Below are positions 7,679 to 18,083 of a DNA stretch of 64,000 nucleotides, piece by piece. Location of the stretch: assembly GCF_014863405.1 (NCBI RefSeq), contig NZ_JACZZA010000001.1, forward strand, positions 1 to 64,000. The letters run 5' to 3'. Below the pieces are notes generated by a model. It saw nothing but the letters and a program-made list of their open reading frames with translations. It was not told where the DNA came from and did no database searches. Source of the DNA: Dyella acidiphila (GTDB taxonomy: Bacteria > Pseudomonadota > Gammaproteobacteria > Xanthomonadales > Rhodanobacteraceae). A program made the position numbers and the translations under genes. The number at the start of each line of letters is the position of its first letter. Position 1 is the stretch's first letter.

Positions 7679-9414
7679 GGCCGCAGACGCTTCAGGGTTT
7701 CTTGCAAGGTACTGTTTTTTGGATCCATGCGACGCACCTGATCGAAAATCTGCTGCGCCTGCTCGTGATGCCCCTGCTTCCACAGCACCTCGCCCAGATG
7801 CACGCCCACGTCGGCGTCCTTGCCGTTCTCCCAGGCGCTGTGCAGCACTTCCACCGCCTGGTCCAGATGGCCAAGGCGATATTGCAGCCAGCCCCAGGAA
7901 TCGGCGATGGACGGATCATCCGGCTTGGCGGCGCGTGCCGTAGCAATCAGTTTTTCCGCTTCCGGCAGATCGCGGCCCGCATCGGCGAGCGTGAAGCCCA
8001 ATGCATTGCTGGCATCGATATCGTCCGGCTTGACCTTCAACAGCCGGCGAAAATCAGCCACGGCCTCGTTGATCTTGCCGATCTGCGCGTACGCCAGGCC
8101 GCGCCCATAAAGCAGGTCCGGATCGTCCGGCACCACTTGCAGCGCATGCGAGAAAGCATCGATCGCTTCGGCATAGCGCTTGTCGCGCAGATACAGGTCC
8201 GCGTCCACTTCGTAGGCGCGGCGCAATTGCGCGGGCTGGTCGAGATAGTCGGTCTGCATTTCCGCCAGCTGCTGGTGCGCTTCGGCGCTGCGACCCAGGT
8301 CCTGCAGCAGAATCGCGGTGCGCAGGTCGGCGTCGAAGGCGTGATCGTCGTCGTCGGAGACCTGGTCGTACCACTTCAGCGCATCCTCCTTGCGGCCCAG
8401 CACTTCGGCCAGCTGGCCCAGCAGATACGCACTGCTTTCGCGCACATCGGACGGTGCCTGCGACAACTGTTTGTAGACCTGCTCCAGCGCCTTGTTGTCC
8501 TTGGCGCTGGCGGCGAGTGCGGCGCGCATGGCGTAGGTTTGTGCGTTTTGCGGGCCGCGCTCCAGCAACTTGCTCGCCTGCGCGTAGTCGCCGCTCTGCC
8601 CCAGCACCGAGGCATAGGTAAGACGCAGGCCGATATTGCCCGGATCCTTGACCTGCGCCTGCTTCAGCAGATTCAGGCCGCCATTGCGGTCGCCGTTATT
8701 GAGTTTCAGCTGGGCGGCCCAGGCGTACGTGTCGGCGGTGCCGAAACGCTTCATGGCGCCATCGGCAAGCTGCTGGGCATAGGTGTGGCGCCCAAGCTGC
8801 TCGCCGAGCTGGCTCATCGCCAGCCACGCCTTGGGGTCCGGCGGCAGGCGATCCGGCGTGGCCAGGGACTCCAGCAGGTTGGAAGCCAGGGCGGAATCGC
8901 GGCTGCCGATCAGCACGCGCCCGAACAGGCGCCAGGCATCCTTGTCGCCACTGGCCAGCAGCAGCGACAGCTGGTGCTTGGCCTCGTCGGTACGGCCCTG
9001 CTCCACCGCCAGTTCGGCGCGGGCCTGGGCCAGCTGTGCCGGGGTCGCGCCGAGCGCCTGCCAGCGGTCGATGGCGCGGGCGGCACCATCCGGATCGTGG
9101 ATGGCGATCGCCAGGGCGGCGGCCTTGCCGGCCACCTCGGGATCGTTCGAAATCATCATGGCCTTGCCATAGGCCTGCGAGGCAACCTTGAGATCGGAGC
9201 CCGCCAATCCCAGTTCACCGGCCATCAGCTGGGCCAGCAGGTCGTGGTCCAGGTCCGGCGTGGCGACCGTGATCCGTGCCAGCGGCTGCGGCGTGGACGG
9301 CGACGCGGGGCCACTCCGATTCGGCAGCGCGGCGCATCCCGTCATGCCCAAGACCACCAACCCTACAGCTACATACTGCCGCACTTGCTTGAACTTGACC
9401 GTTCCGCTCAGCAC
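7675..9414 (-). CDS. TPR repeat lipoprotein upstream of lolB
   Basis: A 579-residue tetratricopeptide-repeat protein predicted to be anchored in the envelope. The N-terminus carries a hydrophobic signal ending in lipobox LGMTGC (Cys27). The rest is helical with many TPR-like units. The clearest are in the last 200 residues, for example PDLLYGRGLAYAQIGKINEA and ASNALGFTLADAGRDLPEAE. GTG at 9414 is chosen because GGAGG precedes it by six bases. It overlaps lolB by four bases and is divergent from hemA. Homologues beside lolB are known in pseudomonads (PA4667 type), where the role is not settled. Confidence 0.85.
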   Translation of the reverse strand: MLSGTVKFKQVRQYVAVGLVVLGMTGCAALPNRSGPASPSTPQPLARITVATPDLDHDLLAQLMAGELGLAGSDLKVASQAYGKAMMISNDPEVAGKAAALAIAIHDPDGAARAIDRWQALGATPAQLAQARAELAVEQGRTDEAKHQLSLLLASGDKDAWRLFGRVLIGSRDSALASNLLESLATPDRLPPDPKAWLAMSQLGEQLGRHTYAQQLADGAMKRFGTADTYAWAAQLKLNNGDRNGGLNLLKQAQVKDPGNIGLRLTYASVLGQSGDYAQASKLLERGPQNAQTYAMRAALAASAKDNKALEQVYKQLSQAPSDVRESSAYLLGQLAEVLGRKEDALKWYDQVSDDDDHAFDADLRTAILLQDLGRSAEAHQQLAEMQTDYLDQPAQLRRAYEVDADLYLRDKRYAEAIDAFSHALQVVPDDPDLLYGRGLAYAQIGKINEAVADFRRLLKVKPDDIDASNALGFTLADAGRDLPEAEKLIATARAAKPDDPSIADSWGWLQYRLGHLDQAVEVLHSAWENGKDADVGVHLGEVLWKQGHHEQAQQIFDQVRRMDPKNSTLQETLKRLRP

Positions 9415-9507
9415 ACTATTCCTCCACACCACCTGTCGGTTCCGGTCACATCCGGCCATGTCTAGTCTACGCCGGCCCAAGCCCGCCGCCTCGCCTCTCA
9501 TCTCGTC

Positions 9508-10803
9508 ATGAAGCTGATCGCCCTCGGGCTCAACCACCTCACTGCGCCGGTCAGCCTGCGCGAGCAGGTGGCGTTTGACGAAGATGCAACCGGTCTGGCG
9601 CTGCGCGAGCTGGCGCAGGAGCCCGGTGTCGACGAGGCGCTGATCCTTTCTACCTGCAACCGTACCGAGCTTTACGTCAGCGTAACGTCTGGCGCCGAGC
9701 ACGTAGCGCAGGACTGGTTCAACCGTCACCATCGACTGACTCCGGGCAAGCTCGATGAGTTCCTCTACCGGCATGATGACGAAGCGGCCGTGAGGCATAT
9801 GTTTCGGGTCGCCACCGGACTCGACTCCATGGTGCTGGGCGAACCGCAGATCCTGGGCCAGGTGAAGGACGCCTATCAACAGGCCCGCGGCGCCAACGCG
9901 CTGAAGACCCCGATGGACCGCCTGCTGCAGCACACCTTCGCGGTGGCCAAGCGCGTGCGCACCGATACCCGCATCGGCGCGCATACCGTATCCGTCGCCT
10001 TCACCGCCGTGCGCCTGGCCGAGCGCGTCTTCACCGACCTGCGCCAGGCCTGCGTGCTGCTGATCGGCGCCGGCGACACCATCGAGCTGGCCGTGCGCCA
10101 CCTGGCGGAAAAGCAGGTGCGCCGGCTGATCGTCGCCAACCGCACGCTGGAAAATGCGCAGGAGCTGGCCAGCCGCCATGGCGGCTATGCCATCGCCCTG
10201 CACGATCTGCCGCAGCACCTGGCCGAAGCGGACATCGTCATCGCCTCCACCGCGGCTCGCCAGCCGGTGCTCACGCGCGCGATGGTGGAAAAGGCCATCG
10301 CCACGCGCCGCCGCAAACCGATGTTCATGGTCGACATTGCCGTGCCGCGCGATATCGAACCGGCGGTGGGCGAACTGGACGACGTGTATCTCTACGGCAT
10401 CGACGACCTGCGCCAGGTGATCGACGACAACCGCCGCTCACGCGAAAACGCCGCGCATGAAGCCGACGCCATCATCGACCTGCAGGTCGAACGCTACATG
10501 GCCTGGCGCCGCGCGCTGACGGTGAAGAATCCGGCGCTGGACCTGCGCCAGCACGCCGAAATCTATCGCGACCAGGTGCTGGAAAAAGCACGCGCCATGC
10601 TTGCCCGCGGCAAGTCGGCGGATGAAGCGCTTGCGTTCCTCGCCAACACGCTCACCAACAAGCTGTTGCATCACCCCAGCGCACGCCTGCGCGAAGCGGT
10701 GCTCAGCGGCGACCACGATCTGCTGCATGCCGCCGGCCGCCTGTATGGGCTGGACGAGGAAGCACAGGCCGCGCTGAAGGACGCATCACTGGAAGACAAA
10801 TAG
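9508..10803 (+). CDS. hemA: Glutamyl-tRNA reductase
   Basis: GluTR reduces glutamyl-tRNA to glutamate-1-semialdehyde, the first step of the C5 haem pathway. The 431 residues show the catalytic Cys50 in [10 protein letters not shown], the conserved [14 protein letters not shown], the NADPH-binding fold beginning [17 protein letters not shown], the segment [13 protein letters not shown] and a C-terminal dimerisation domain. It is divergent from the TPR-lolB-ispE locus and followed by prfA, the canonical hemA-prfA order. Confidence 0.97.
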   Translation: MKLIALGLNHLTAPVSLREQVAFDEDATGLALRELAQEPGVDEALILSTCNRTELYVSVTSGAEHVAQDWFNRHHRLTPGKLDEFLYRHDDEAAVRHMFRVATGLDSMVLGEPQILGQVKDAYQQARGANALKTPMDRLLQHTFAVAKRVRTDTRIGAHTVSVAFTAVRLAERVFTDLRQACVLLIGAGDTIELAVRHLAEKQVRRLIVANRTLENAQELASRHGGYAIALHDLPQHLAEADIVIASTAARQPVLTRAMVEKAIATRRRKPMFMVDIAVPRDIEPAVGELDDVYLYGIDDLRQVIDDNRRSRENAAHEADAIIDLQVERYMAWRRALTVKNPALDLRQHAEIYRDQVLEKARAMLARGKSADEALAFLANTLTNKLLHHPSARLREAVLSGDHDLLHAAGRLYGLDEEAQAALKDASLEDK

Positions 10804-10873
10804 CGAGGGCGGCTGGCTGCCGCAGGCGCATCGCGCCGTTACTTCCATCCTCCTCGCCATCTGGTTGCTTCCC

Positions 10874-11953
10874 ATGACCCCTTCCATTCGCCGCAAACTC
10901 GAAGCCATTGCCGAACGTCACGAAGAAATCGGCCTGCTGCTCGGGCAGGCCGAGGTACTCGCCGACAACACCCGCTTCCGCGAACTCTCGCGCGAATACG
11001 CCCAGCTCGAACCCGTCGCCGCCGCCATGCGCGAACAAGTGGGCATCGAGCACGAACTGGCCGATGCGCGCGGCATGCTGGACGACCCCGAACTGCGCGA
11101 TATGGCGGCCGACGACATCGGCCGCCTGGAAGCCCGCGCGGCCGAGCTGGAAGGCGAACTGCAGTTGCTGCTGATCCCCAAGGATCCGCGCGACGAGGCC
11201 AATTTGTTCCTGGAAGTACGCGCCGGCTCCGGCGGCGACGAAGCGGCGATTTTCGCCGGCGACCTGTTCCGCATGTACACCCGCTACGCCGAGCGCCAAC
11301 GCTGGCAAGTAGAGGTGCTGAGCGAGAATCCGGGCGAGCACGGCGGCTACAAGGAAATCGTCGCCCGCATCGAAGGCCGCGGCGCGTACTCGCGCCTGAA
11401 GTTCGAATCCGGCGTGCATTGCGTCAAGCGCGTGCCGCTCACCGAATCGCAGGGCCGCGTGCATACCTCCACCGCCACCGTGGCGGTGCTGCCCGAACTG
11501 GACGAGATCCAGGACATCGAGCTGTCGCCGGCCGACCTGAAGATCGACACCTTCCGCGCCTCCGGCGCCGGCGGCCAGCACGTGAACAAGACCGATTCGG
11601 CCATCCGCATCACCCACCTGCCCAGCGGCATCGTGGTGGAATGCCAGGACGAGCGCAGCCAGCACAAGAACCGCGCCCGCGCCATGAGCCTGCTGAAGGC
11701 GCGCCTGCTCGACGAGGCGCAGTCCAAGCAGGCCGCCGCGCAGGCGCAGACGCGCCGGCTGCAGGTGGGCACCGGCGACCGCAGCCAGCGAATTCGTACC
11801 TACCGCTACAAAGACAACCTGGTTACCGACCACCGTATCGGCCTGGACCTGTACCGCCTGTCGGAGATCATGCAGGGCGACCTGGACGAACTGATCGGCA
11901 CCCTGACCCGCGAACACCAGGCGGACGAACTGAAATCGCTGGCCGGCGCCTGA
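10874..11953 (+). CDS. prfA: Peptide chain release factor 1
   Basis: RF1 terminates translation at UAA and UAG. The 359-residue product has the GGQ motif in [19 protein letters not shown] and the stop-codon anticodon tripeptide as PLT in [15 protein letters not shown] (PAT in E. coli; PxT is retained). The preceding segment reads SGVHCVKRV, where most homologues have His-Arg. The ATG at 10874 ([13 protein letters not shown]) fits the family. prmC, which methylates the GGQ glutamine and usually follows prfA, is not here; a TPR/GT41 gene follows instead. Confidence 0.96.
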   Translation: MTPSIRRKLEAIAERHEEIGLLLGQAEVLADNTRFRELSREYAQLEPVAAAMREQVGIEHELADARGMLDDPELRDMAADDIGRLEARAAELEGELQLLLIPKDPRDEANLFLEVRAGSGGDEAAIFAGDLFRMYTRYAERQRWQVEVLSENPGEHGGYKEIVARIEGRGAYSRLKFESGVHCVKRVPLTESQGRVHTSTATVAVLPELDEIQDIELSPADLKIDTFRASGAGGQHVNKTDSAIRITHLPSGIVVECQDERSQHKNRARAMSLLKARLLDEAQSKQAAAQAQTRRLQVGTGDRSQRIRTYRYKDNLVTDHRIGLDLYRLSEIMQGDLDELIGTLTREHQADELKSLAGA

Positions 11954-12111
11954 GACGGGCCGCGAAAAGTGCGCAGTGCGTAAAAGCCGCAGGATCGCGT
12001 TACGCTTAACCTGCACACGCAAGGGGGCCCCTTCTTATCGCGCCAATGCCTGCCGGCTCCGCTGGCAGGTAGCCTGTACCTACGCCGCCACTCCAACGCA
12101 TTGCCAGCTCC

Positions 12112-14214
12112 ATGACCGACGCAGCACCCAACGACATCGCTCCGATCCTGCAGCAGCTCAACGAGTTGCTGCGGCGTGACGCCAACGAAGAGGCTCTAAG
12201 CGTGGCCGCGCGGGCGCGCCGGCAGTTTCCGGTATCGCCCGACCTGCTGCGCCTGCAGGGCATGGCGCTGTTGCGCCTGGGGCGGCGCCGCGAGGCGCAG
12301 GTGGCGATGAATCGCGCCGCCGAAGTGGCGCCGGGCAATCTGGAAGTGCAATGCAATCTGGCCAGCCTGGCGCTGGCCGACGGCAAGCCGGCCGCCGCGA
12401 TCGAGCGGATGCAGAAAGCCCTGGCGCAGGCCCCCGGACATCCGGCCTTGCTGCAGGTGCTCGGCACGGCCTATATGGAAATCGGCCAACACGTGCAGGC
12501 ACGCGATGCATTCGCACTGGCGGTGCAGAACATGCCGCAGCATCCGGCTATCCGCCTCAACCTCGCCTCCGCCGAAATGGAACTCGGGCGCCTGCCCGAG
12601 GCCGAGGCACACGTGCGGCAGGCGCTGCAGCACGCGCCGGCTTCCGACGCCGCGCACGCCATGCTGGGCCATATGCTGCATCGGCAGCGCCGGCCGCAGG
12701 ACGGCGCCGCCTCCCTGCTGCAAGCCGGCAAGCTCGCCCCGAACAATGTGCAGCACGTATACCAGGCCGCGCTGATGCTGGACGAAGCGGGCGATCTGGT
12801 CGGCGCCAACGAGGCCTTCACCGATGCCTTGGCGCGCGCCCCGGATTCGGTGGTGGTGATGGCGCAGACCTTGTTCACCCGCCGCCGCCTGTGCCGCTGG
12901 CAGGGCCTCGACGGCCTGAGCGAACAACTGCAGTTCGCCGTGTCGGAAAATCAGCCTGGCGTACATCCGTTCGCTTTTCTCGCCGAAGATGTCGATGCCG
13001 CCATGCAGCTGCGCTGCGCCCGAATCTTCGCCGGATTGATCGAACAGCAGACAGCCGGCTTGCGCCAGCAGCTCAATCTGCGCCACAGCCTGCCCTTGCC
13101 GGACAGCCCGGTACGCATCGGCATGTTGTCGGACGGCTTCCATGAAGCCGCGGTCGGCCAGCACATCGTGGCACTGATCGAAGCGCTGGCCGACAGCGAA
13201 CTGGACATCCACCTGTTCGCCACCACGCCCGACGACGGCGGCAACACCCGCCGGCGGCTTTCGGCCGCAGCCACGCTGCACGATGTCTCGGGCCTCAATC
13301 ATGCGCAGCTGGCCAGGCTCATGCATGGCACGGCGATCGAAATCCTGTTCGACCTCAATGGCTACCGCGGACGCGGCAATGCCGAAATGATGTCGCTGCG
13401 CGCGGCGCCGATCCAGGTGGGTTGGCTGGGTTATACCGGCAGCTCGGGCGCGCCGTGGATGGACTATCTGCTGACCGACGCTGTCACCGTTCCCGCTTCG
13501 CTGCGCGAACACGTCAGCGAGAAAGTGATCCGTATGCCGCGCTGTCCGCAGCCCAGCGATCCCCTCCGCGAGGTGGCCCCTGCGCCTTCGCGCGAAGCGT
13601 GCGGACTGCCGGAAAAAGGCGTGGTATTCGCCTGCTTCAACGAAACCTATGCGATCAATCCGGCAGTGTTCGCGCGCTGCATGCTGATCCTGCAGCAGGT
13701 GCGCGGCAGCGTGCTGTGGCTGCTGAGCGGGCCGGCCGATTCGGACGACCGTTTGCGCCAGGCTGCGGCCGCACTGGAGATCTCGCCGGAACGCCTGATC
13801 TTCATGCCGCGCCTGCCGTACCACGAATACCTGGCGCGCTATGCGCACATCGACCTGTACCTGGACACCTTGCCGGCCAACGCACGCGCCACCGCTTCGG
13901 ATGCGCTGTGGTCCGGCTGCCCGGTGCTGACGCGCAGCGGCGACACCATCCCCGGCCGTACCGTGACCAGCCTGCTCCATCAGCTGGGGCTGCCGGAACT
14001 GATTACCGCCGACAGCGTGTCGTTTATCGGCATGGCCACGGCGCTGGGCAATGACCACGATGCACTGGCCACGCTGCGCCGCCACCTGGCCGAGCGCTGC
14101 CGCAGCGGTTCGCTGTTCGACATGCAGGGCTTTGCCGCGGATTTCCGCCGCGTTGCACTGGCGATCAGTGCGCGCCATCGCATCGGGCGCCCACCCGCCG
14201 ATATCGACCTGTAA
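12112..14214 (+). CDS. TPR/GT41 protein, O-GlcNAc transferase homologue with altered catalytic residues
   Basis: The 700-residue protein has TPR repeats over about residues 10-250 and a GT41 (OGT/SPINDLY) domain from about 333 to 690. It resembles Xanthomonas campestris XcOGT closely, with shared stretches such as GAPWMDYLLTD, QPSD, CGLPEKGVVFACFN, SVLWLLSGP and YLARYAHIDLYLDT. From memory of XcOGT, the active-site His of GFGAHPTG is Ala346 here (GFHEAAVG). The Lys of CFNNSYKLNP is Ala514 (CFNETYAINP), and the UDP-binding His-Thr-Thr of YNAHTTASD is Arg592-Ala-Thr (ANARATASD). It is therefore probably not an ordinary O-GlcNAc transferase; a scaffold, or a transferase with another donor, is possible. 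It sits between prfA and ppk2. Confidence 0.85.
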   Translation: MTDAAPNDIAPILQQLNELLRRDANEEALSVAARARRQFPVSPDLLRLQGMALLRLGRRREAQVAMNRAAEVAPGNLEVQCNLASLALADGKPAAAIERMQKALAQAPGHPALLQVLGTAYMEIGQHVQARDAFALAVQNMPQHPAIRLNLASAEMELGRLPEAEAHVRQALQHAPASDAAHAMLGHMLHRQRRPQDGAASLLQAGKLAPNNVQHVYQAALMLDEAGDLVGANEAFTDALARAPDSVVVMAQTLFTRRRLCRWQGLDGLSEQLQFAVSENQPGVHPFAFLAEDVDAAMQLRCARIFAGLIEQQTAGLRQQLNLRHSLPLPDSPVRIGMLSDGFHEAAVGQHIVALIEALADSELDIHLFATTPDDGGNTRRRLSAAATLHDVSGLNHAQLARLMHGTAIEILFDLNGYRGRGNAEMMSLRAAPIQVGWLGYTGSSGAPWMDYLLTDAVTVPASLREHVSEKVIRMPRCPQPSDPLREVAPAPSREACGLPEKGVVFACFNETYAINPAVFARCMLILQQVRGSVLWLLSGPADSDDRLRQAAAALEISPERLIFMPRLPYHEYLARYAHIDLYLDTLPANARATASDALWSGCPVLTRSGDTIPGRTVTSLLHQLGLPELITADSVSFIGMATALGNDHDALATLRRHLAERCRSGSLFDMQGFAADFRRVALAISARHRIGRPPADIDL

Positions 14215-14249
14215 GATGGCTGCCGGTTGTTCCACGGGGAGATCCACCG

Positions 14250-15029
14250 ATGAGCAAGCCGGACAAGCAATACAACAAGACCATGGAAGCGCTGCAGATC
14301 GAGCTGGCCGGGCTGCATCGCTGGCTGCGGCGCAGCGGCAAGCGCCTGATCGTGCTGTTCGAAGGGCGCGATGCCGCCGGCAAGGGCGGCACCATCAAGC
14401 GCATCACTGAAAGCATGGATACGCGCGGCTATCGCATCGCCGCCCTGGGCAAGCCGGACGAAACCGAAACCACGCAATGGTATTTCCAGCGCTATGTGGC
14501 GCACCTGCCAGCGGCCGGCGAATTCGTGCTGTTCGATCGCAGCTGGTACAACCGCGCCGTGGTGGAACCGGCGATGGGTTTCTGCAGCAAGGCGCAATAC
14601 GAGGCGTTCCTGGCCGCGGTGCCGGTGTTTGAAAAACTGCTGACCGACGACGGCATCATCCTGCTCAAATACTGGCTGGCGGTGGACCAGAAAGAGCAGG
14701 AAGAACGCTTCGCCGAGCGCGCCAAAGATCCACTCAAGCGCTGGAAGCTCTCCCCGGTGGACCTGGCTTCGCGTGCCAAGTACGCCGAACTGGGCCAGCT
14801 GCGCGATGTGATGATCGAGCGCACGCACACCGCCAATGCACCCTGGTTCGTGGTCGACTTCAACGATCAGAAGCGCGGGCGCATCAACTTGATCCGCCAC
14901 CTGCTGGAACAAGTGCCGCGTCACGACACGCCGATCCCGGCGGTGAAGCTGCCCAGGCTCAAGCACAAGCCCAGGCACGAACACGTCACCGACAAAGCCT
15001 TGTGGGTCCCCGACAGCTTCGACGGTTGA
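14250..15029 (+). CDS. ppk2: Polyphosphate kinase 2 (class I type)
   Basis: PPK2 uses polyphosphate to phosphorylate nucleoside diphosphates. The 259-residue single-domain protein has Walker A FEGRDAAGKGGTIKRI, Walker B FDRSWYNRAVVEPAMGF and the lid region DPLKRWKLSPVDLASRAKY, all typical of PPK2. GGGGAG stands about eight bases before the ATG. It starts 35 bases after the TPR/GT41 gene on the same strand, so the two may share a transcript. Nucleotide preference cannot be fixed from the sequence. Confidence 0.92.
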   Translation: MSKPDKQYNKTMEALQIELAGLHRWLRRSGKRLIVLFEGRDAAGKGGTIKRITESMDTRGYRIAALGKPDETETTQWYFQRYVAHLPAAGEFVLFDRSWYNRAVVEPAMGFCSKAQYEAFLAAVPVFEKLLTDDGIILLKYWLAVDQKEQEERFAERAKDPLKRWKLSPVDLASRAKYAELGQLRDVMIERTHTANAPWFVVDFNDQKRGRINLIRHLLEQVPRHDTPIPAVKLPRLKHKPRHEHVTDKALWVPDSFDG

Positions 15030-15039
15030 GCGCCGGGTT

Positions 15040-15309
15040 TCAGCCGACCGCGAAGCCGCTGGTCAGCGGCGCGTCGTAGTCGCTGCGCAGCACCTCATCG
15101 ACCTGCGCAGCCGGCGGCCCCTGCCACAGCCATTGCTCCAGTGCCTGCAGGGCTTCGGGCGTACCGCCGGCCACCACTTCCACCCGGCCATCCGGCAGGT
15201 TGCGGGCATGGCCTTGCAGACCGAGCTTCAGGGCCTCCTCGCGCGTGCTGGCGCGAAAGAACACGCCCTGCACTTTGCCGCTGACCAGGAAGCGTGCGCT
15301 GCGACTCAT
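15040..15309 (-). CDS. acyP: Acylphosphatase
   Basis: Small enzyme that hydrolyses acyl phosphates. The 89-residue product has the family signature VSGKVQGVFFRASTREEA, with the phosphate-binding Arg, and the catalytic Asn in GHARNLPDGRVEV. The ATG at 15309 (MSRSARFLV) is preferred to one eight codons upstream, which would overlap the preceding gene. It lies four bases after the TlpA-like gene and is the third gene of a YihY-TlpA-AcyP operon. Confidence 0.93.
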   Translation of the reverse strand: MSRSARFLVSGKVQGVFFRASTREEALKLGLQGHARNLPDGRVEVVAGGTPEALQALEQWLWQGPPAAQVDEVLRSDYDAPLTSGFAVG

Positions 15310-15313
15310 CTGC

Positions 15314-15781
15314 TCAACGCCCGATCGCGGCACTCAGCATCGCCGGCTTGATCGGGCCGGTGAAGTGCTTGGCCACCTTGCCATCGGGGCCGATCAACCA
15401 GGTGGTCGGCAGGCCCAGCGGCGTATCGAAGTCCTTCAACGGCTTGTCCATGGTGACCTGCGCCACCGGAAAACTGACCGGATGTTTCTGCAGGAACGTG
15501 CGGATATCGGCCGGATCCGTATCGTCGTAAGCAATACCGATGGCGCTGACATTGGGGTGCGTGGCGACGAACTTGGAAATATCCGGCAATTCCTTGATGC
15601 ACGGCGCGCACCAGGTCGCCCAGAAATTGACGATCACCCAATGGCCGCGCTGTGTTGCCAGATCGTATGGCTTGCCGTCGAGCGTGGTGATCTTCAGCGA
15701 CGGCTGCGCCGGCATGGCGGCGAAAGCGGGAGCGGCCAGCGCGCAGACAGCCAGCAGCAGCGACGAGGCGAACAACTTCAT
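15314..15781 (-). CDS. TlpA-like periplasmic thioredoxin
   Basis: A 155-residue exported thioredoxin-fold protein of the TlpA/ResA group. A cleavable signal peptide (MKLFASSLLLAVCALAAPAF) is followed by the AhpC-TSA/redoxin fold with the active-site pair WATWCAPC (Cys58, Cys61) and the cis-Pro loop GLPTTWLIGPDG. It probably acts as a thiol reductant or oxidant in the periplasm. The start codon overlaps the stop of the upstream YihY gene by ATGA and the stop lies four bases before acyP. Confidence 0.88.
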   Translation of the reverse strand: MKLFASSLLLAVCALAAPAFAAMPAQPSLKITTLDGKPYDLATQRGHWVIVNFWATWCAPCIKELPDISKFVATHPNVSAIGIAYDDTDPADIRTFLQKHPVSFPVAQVTMDKPLKDFDTPLGLPTTWLIGPDGKVAKHFTGPIKPAMLSAAIGR

Positions 15782-17067
15782 GTTTCGGATTCCTGGGGAT
15801 GGGGAACAGGTAGGCGCACGGAGGCTGCGCGGCTGACAGGATAAACCTTGTCCAGCCGCGTCCCCAAGGCGCTGTCCAACGAACGTGCCAGTTGCTCCAG
15901 CAGCGACAGCAGCTCGGGCGGCAGCTCGATGCCGGACTTGGCCACCTGCTCCGCCGGATTCAGCGGCAGCCGGTAGCGGTTGTGACGATAGACGTGCAGC
16001 AGGTCCGTGCTGTCGAGGCTGCGCATCAACAGCCAGCCGCCGGTATCGCTGCGCTGGATCAGGCCGGCCTGTGCCAGATCCTCGAAATAGGTGACGATCG
16101 CGCTGCTGCGCAGGCACGGTTCGGTGGCGCGGATCGCCGCCGGATCCACGCTGTGACCGGCACGGTGCGCATCGATGAAATGACGCAGCACCACCAGCAG
16201 CCCCAGAAACTCCGAGCCCTGCGGCATGGCATCGCAAGGCTTCTGGTATTCGAACGCCGACACCGATGCGGCCACCGACGCGCACAAAATCACGATCACC
16301 CACGACAAGTAGATCCACAACAGCAGCAGGGGAATGATCGCCAGTGCGCCATAGATCTGCTGATAGTTCTGCGCGTGACGCACGTAATGAGTAAAACCCC
16401 AGCGCGCCAGCTCGAACAACAAGGCGCCAAGCAAGGCGCCGAGGGCCGTGTGCCGGCGATTGACGCGGCGATTGGGTACGGTGCTGTACAGCAGCCACAG
16501 CGTGAGGAAGGTGACCGCAAACGGCATCGCCTTCAGCAGCTGCTGGCCGATGCCCAGCGACTCGGTGGCGTTGCGCAGCATCGGCACCGCGGCCACGTAA
16601 GAAGTAATCGCGATGCCGCCGACCACCAGCACCGGCCCCAGCGTCAGGGCGGCCCAGTAAAGCAACAAGCGCGGCCCCCATGGCCGATGGGTTTGCACGC
16701 CCCAGATGCGGTTGAGGCGGTCTTCGATGCTGATCATCATCGACACCGCACTGAACAGCATCACCAGGATGCTGATGCCGGTGAGCTTGCGCGCGTTGGA
16801 GGCAAAATCCATCAGCGCGGTCTGCACTGTCTCGCCCGCCGCCGGCACGAAATTGCTGAAGACAAAATTGATCAGCGTGTCGCGCGCATCCTCGAACATG
16901 GGGAAAGCGGCGAACATGGTGAGCACCACTACGGTGAGCGGCACCAGCGAGACCAAGGTGGTATAGGACAGTGCGCCGGCCGTCTCGAAGCATTTGTCGT
17001 CGAGGAAGCGCTGCCACAGAAAATGGCTGAAGGTAAGCGTGCGGTCGCGATCGAAGCGCAGGTTCAT
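15778..17067 (-). CDS. YihY/virulence factor BrkB family inner membrane protein
   Basis: A 429-residue membrane protein. The first 270 residues hold the family core with six predicted membrane spans, including ETAGALSYTTLVSLVPLTVV, the IEDRLNRIWGV loop, the FTHYVRHAQNYQQIYGALA segment and LLLLWIYLSWVIVILCASVA. The remaining 150 residues are cytosolic, with a winged-helix-like stretch (YFEDLAQAGLIQRSDTGGW) as in the long UPF0761 forms. Function in the family is not established. It heads an operon with the TlpA-like gene and acyP. Confidence 0.88.
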   Translation of the reverse strand: MNLRFDRDRTLTFSHFLWQRFLDDKCFETAGALSYTTLVSLVPLTVVVLTMFAAFPMFEDARDTLINFVFSNFVPAAGETVQTALMDFASNARKLTGISILVMLFSAVSMMISIEDRLNRIWGVQTHRPWGPRLLLYWAALTLGPVLVVGGIAITSYVAAVPMLRNATESLGIGQQLLKAMPFAVTFLTLWLLYSTVPNRRVNRRHTALGALLGALLFELARWGFTHYVRHAQNYQQIYGALAIIPLLLLWIYLSWVIVILCASVAASVSAFEYQKPCDAMPQGSEFLGLLVVLRHFIDAHRAGHSVDPAAIRATEPCLRSSAIVTYFEDLAQAGLIQRSDTGGWLLMRSLDSTDLLHVYRHNRYRLPLNPAEQVAKSGIELPPELLSLLEQLARSLDSALGTRLDKVYPVSRAASVRLPVPHPQESET

Positions 17068-17115
17068 GATGCCAACTTCCCTGATCCCCCACGTACACTA
17101 CCCCATTCGATCTGA

Positions 17116-18079
<964 letters not shown>

Positions 18080-18083
<4 letters not shown>

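Noticed and set aside
7618..9465. 615-codon open frame on the plus strand
   Set aside because: It is antisense to the TPR lipoprotein and lolB, whose families are clear. Long antisense frames are expected at this GC content.
12019..12071. Hairpins AAGGGGGCCCCTT and CCTGCC...GGCAGG between prfA and the GT41-like gene
   Set aside because: Short, without T tracts, and of a kind common by chance in GC-rich spacers; not strong enough to call terminators.
12196..14247. 683-codon open frame on the minus strand
   Set aside because: Antisense to the TPR/GT41 gene; the translation is rich in Gln, His, Arg and Ala without domain features.
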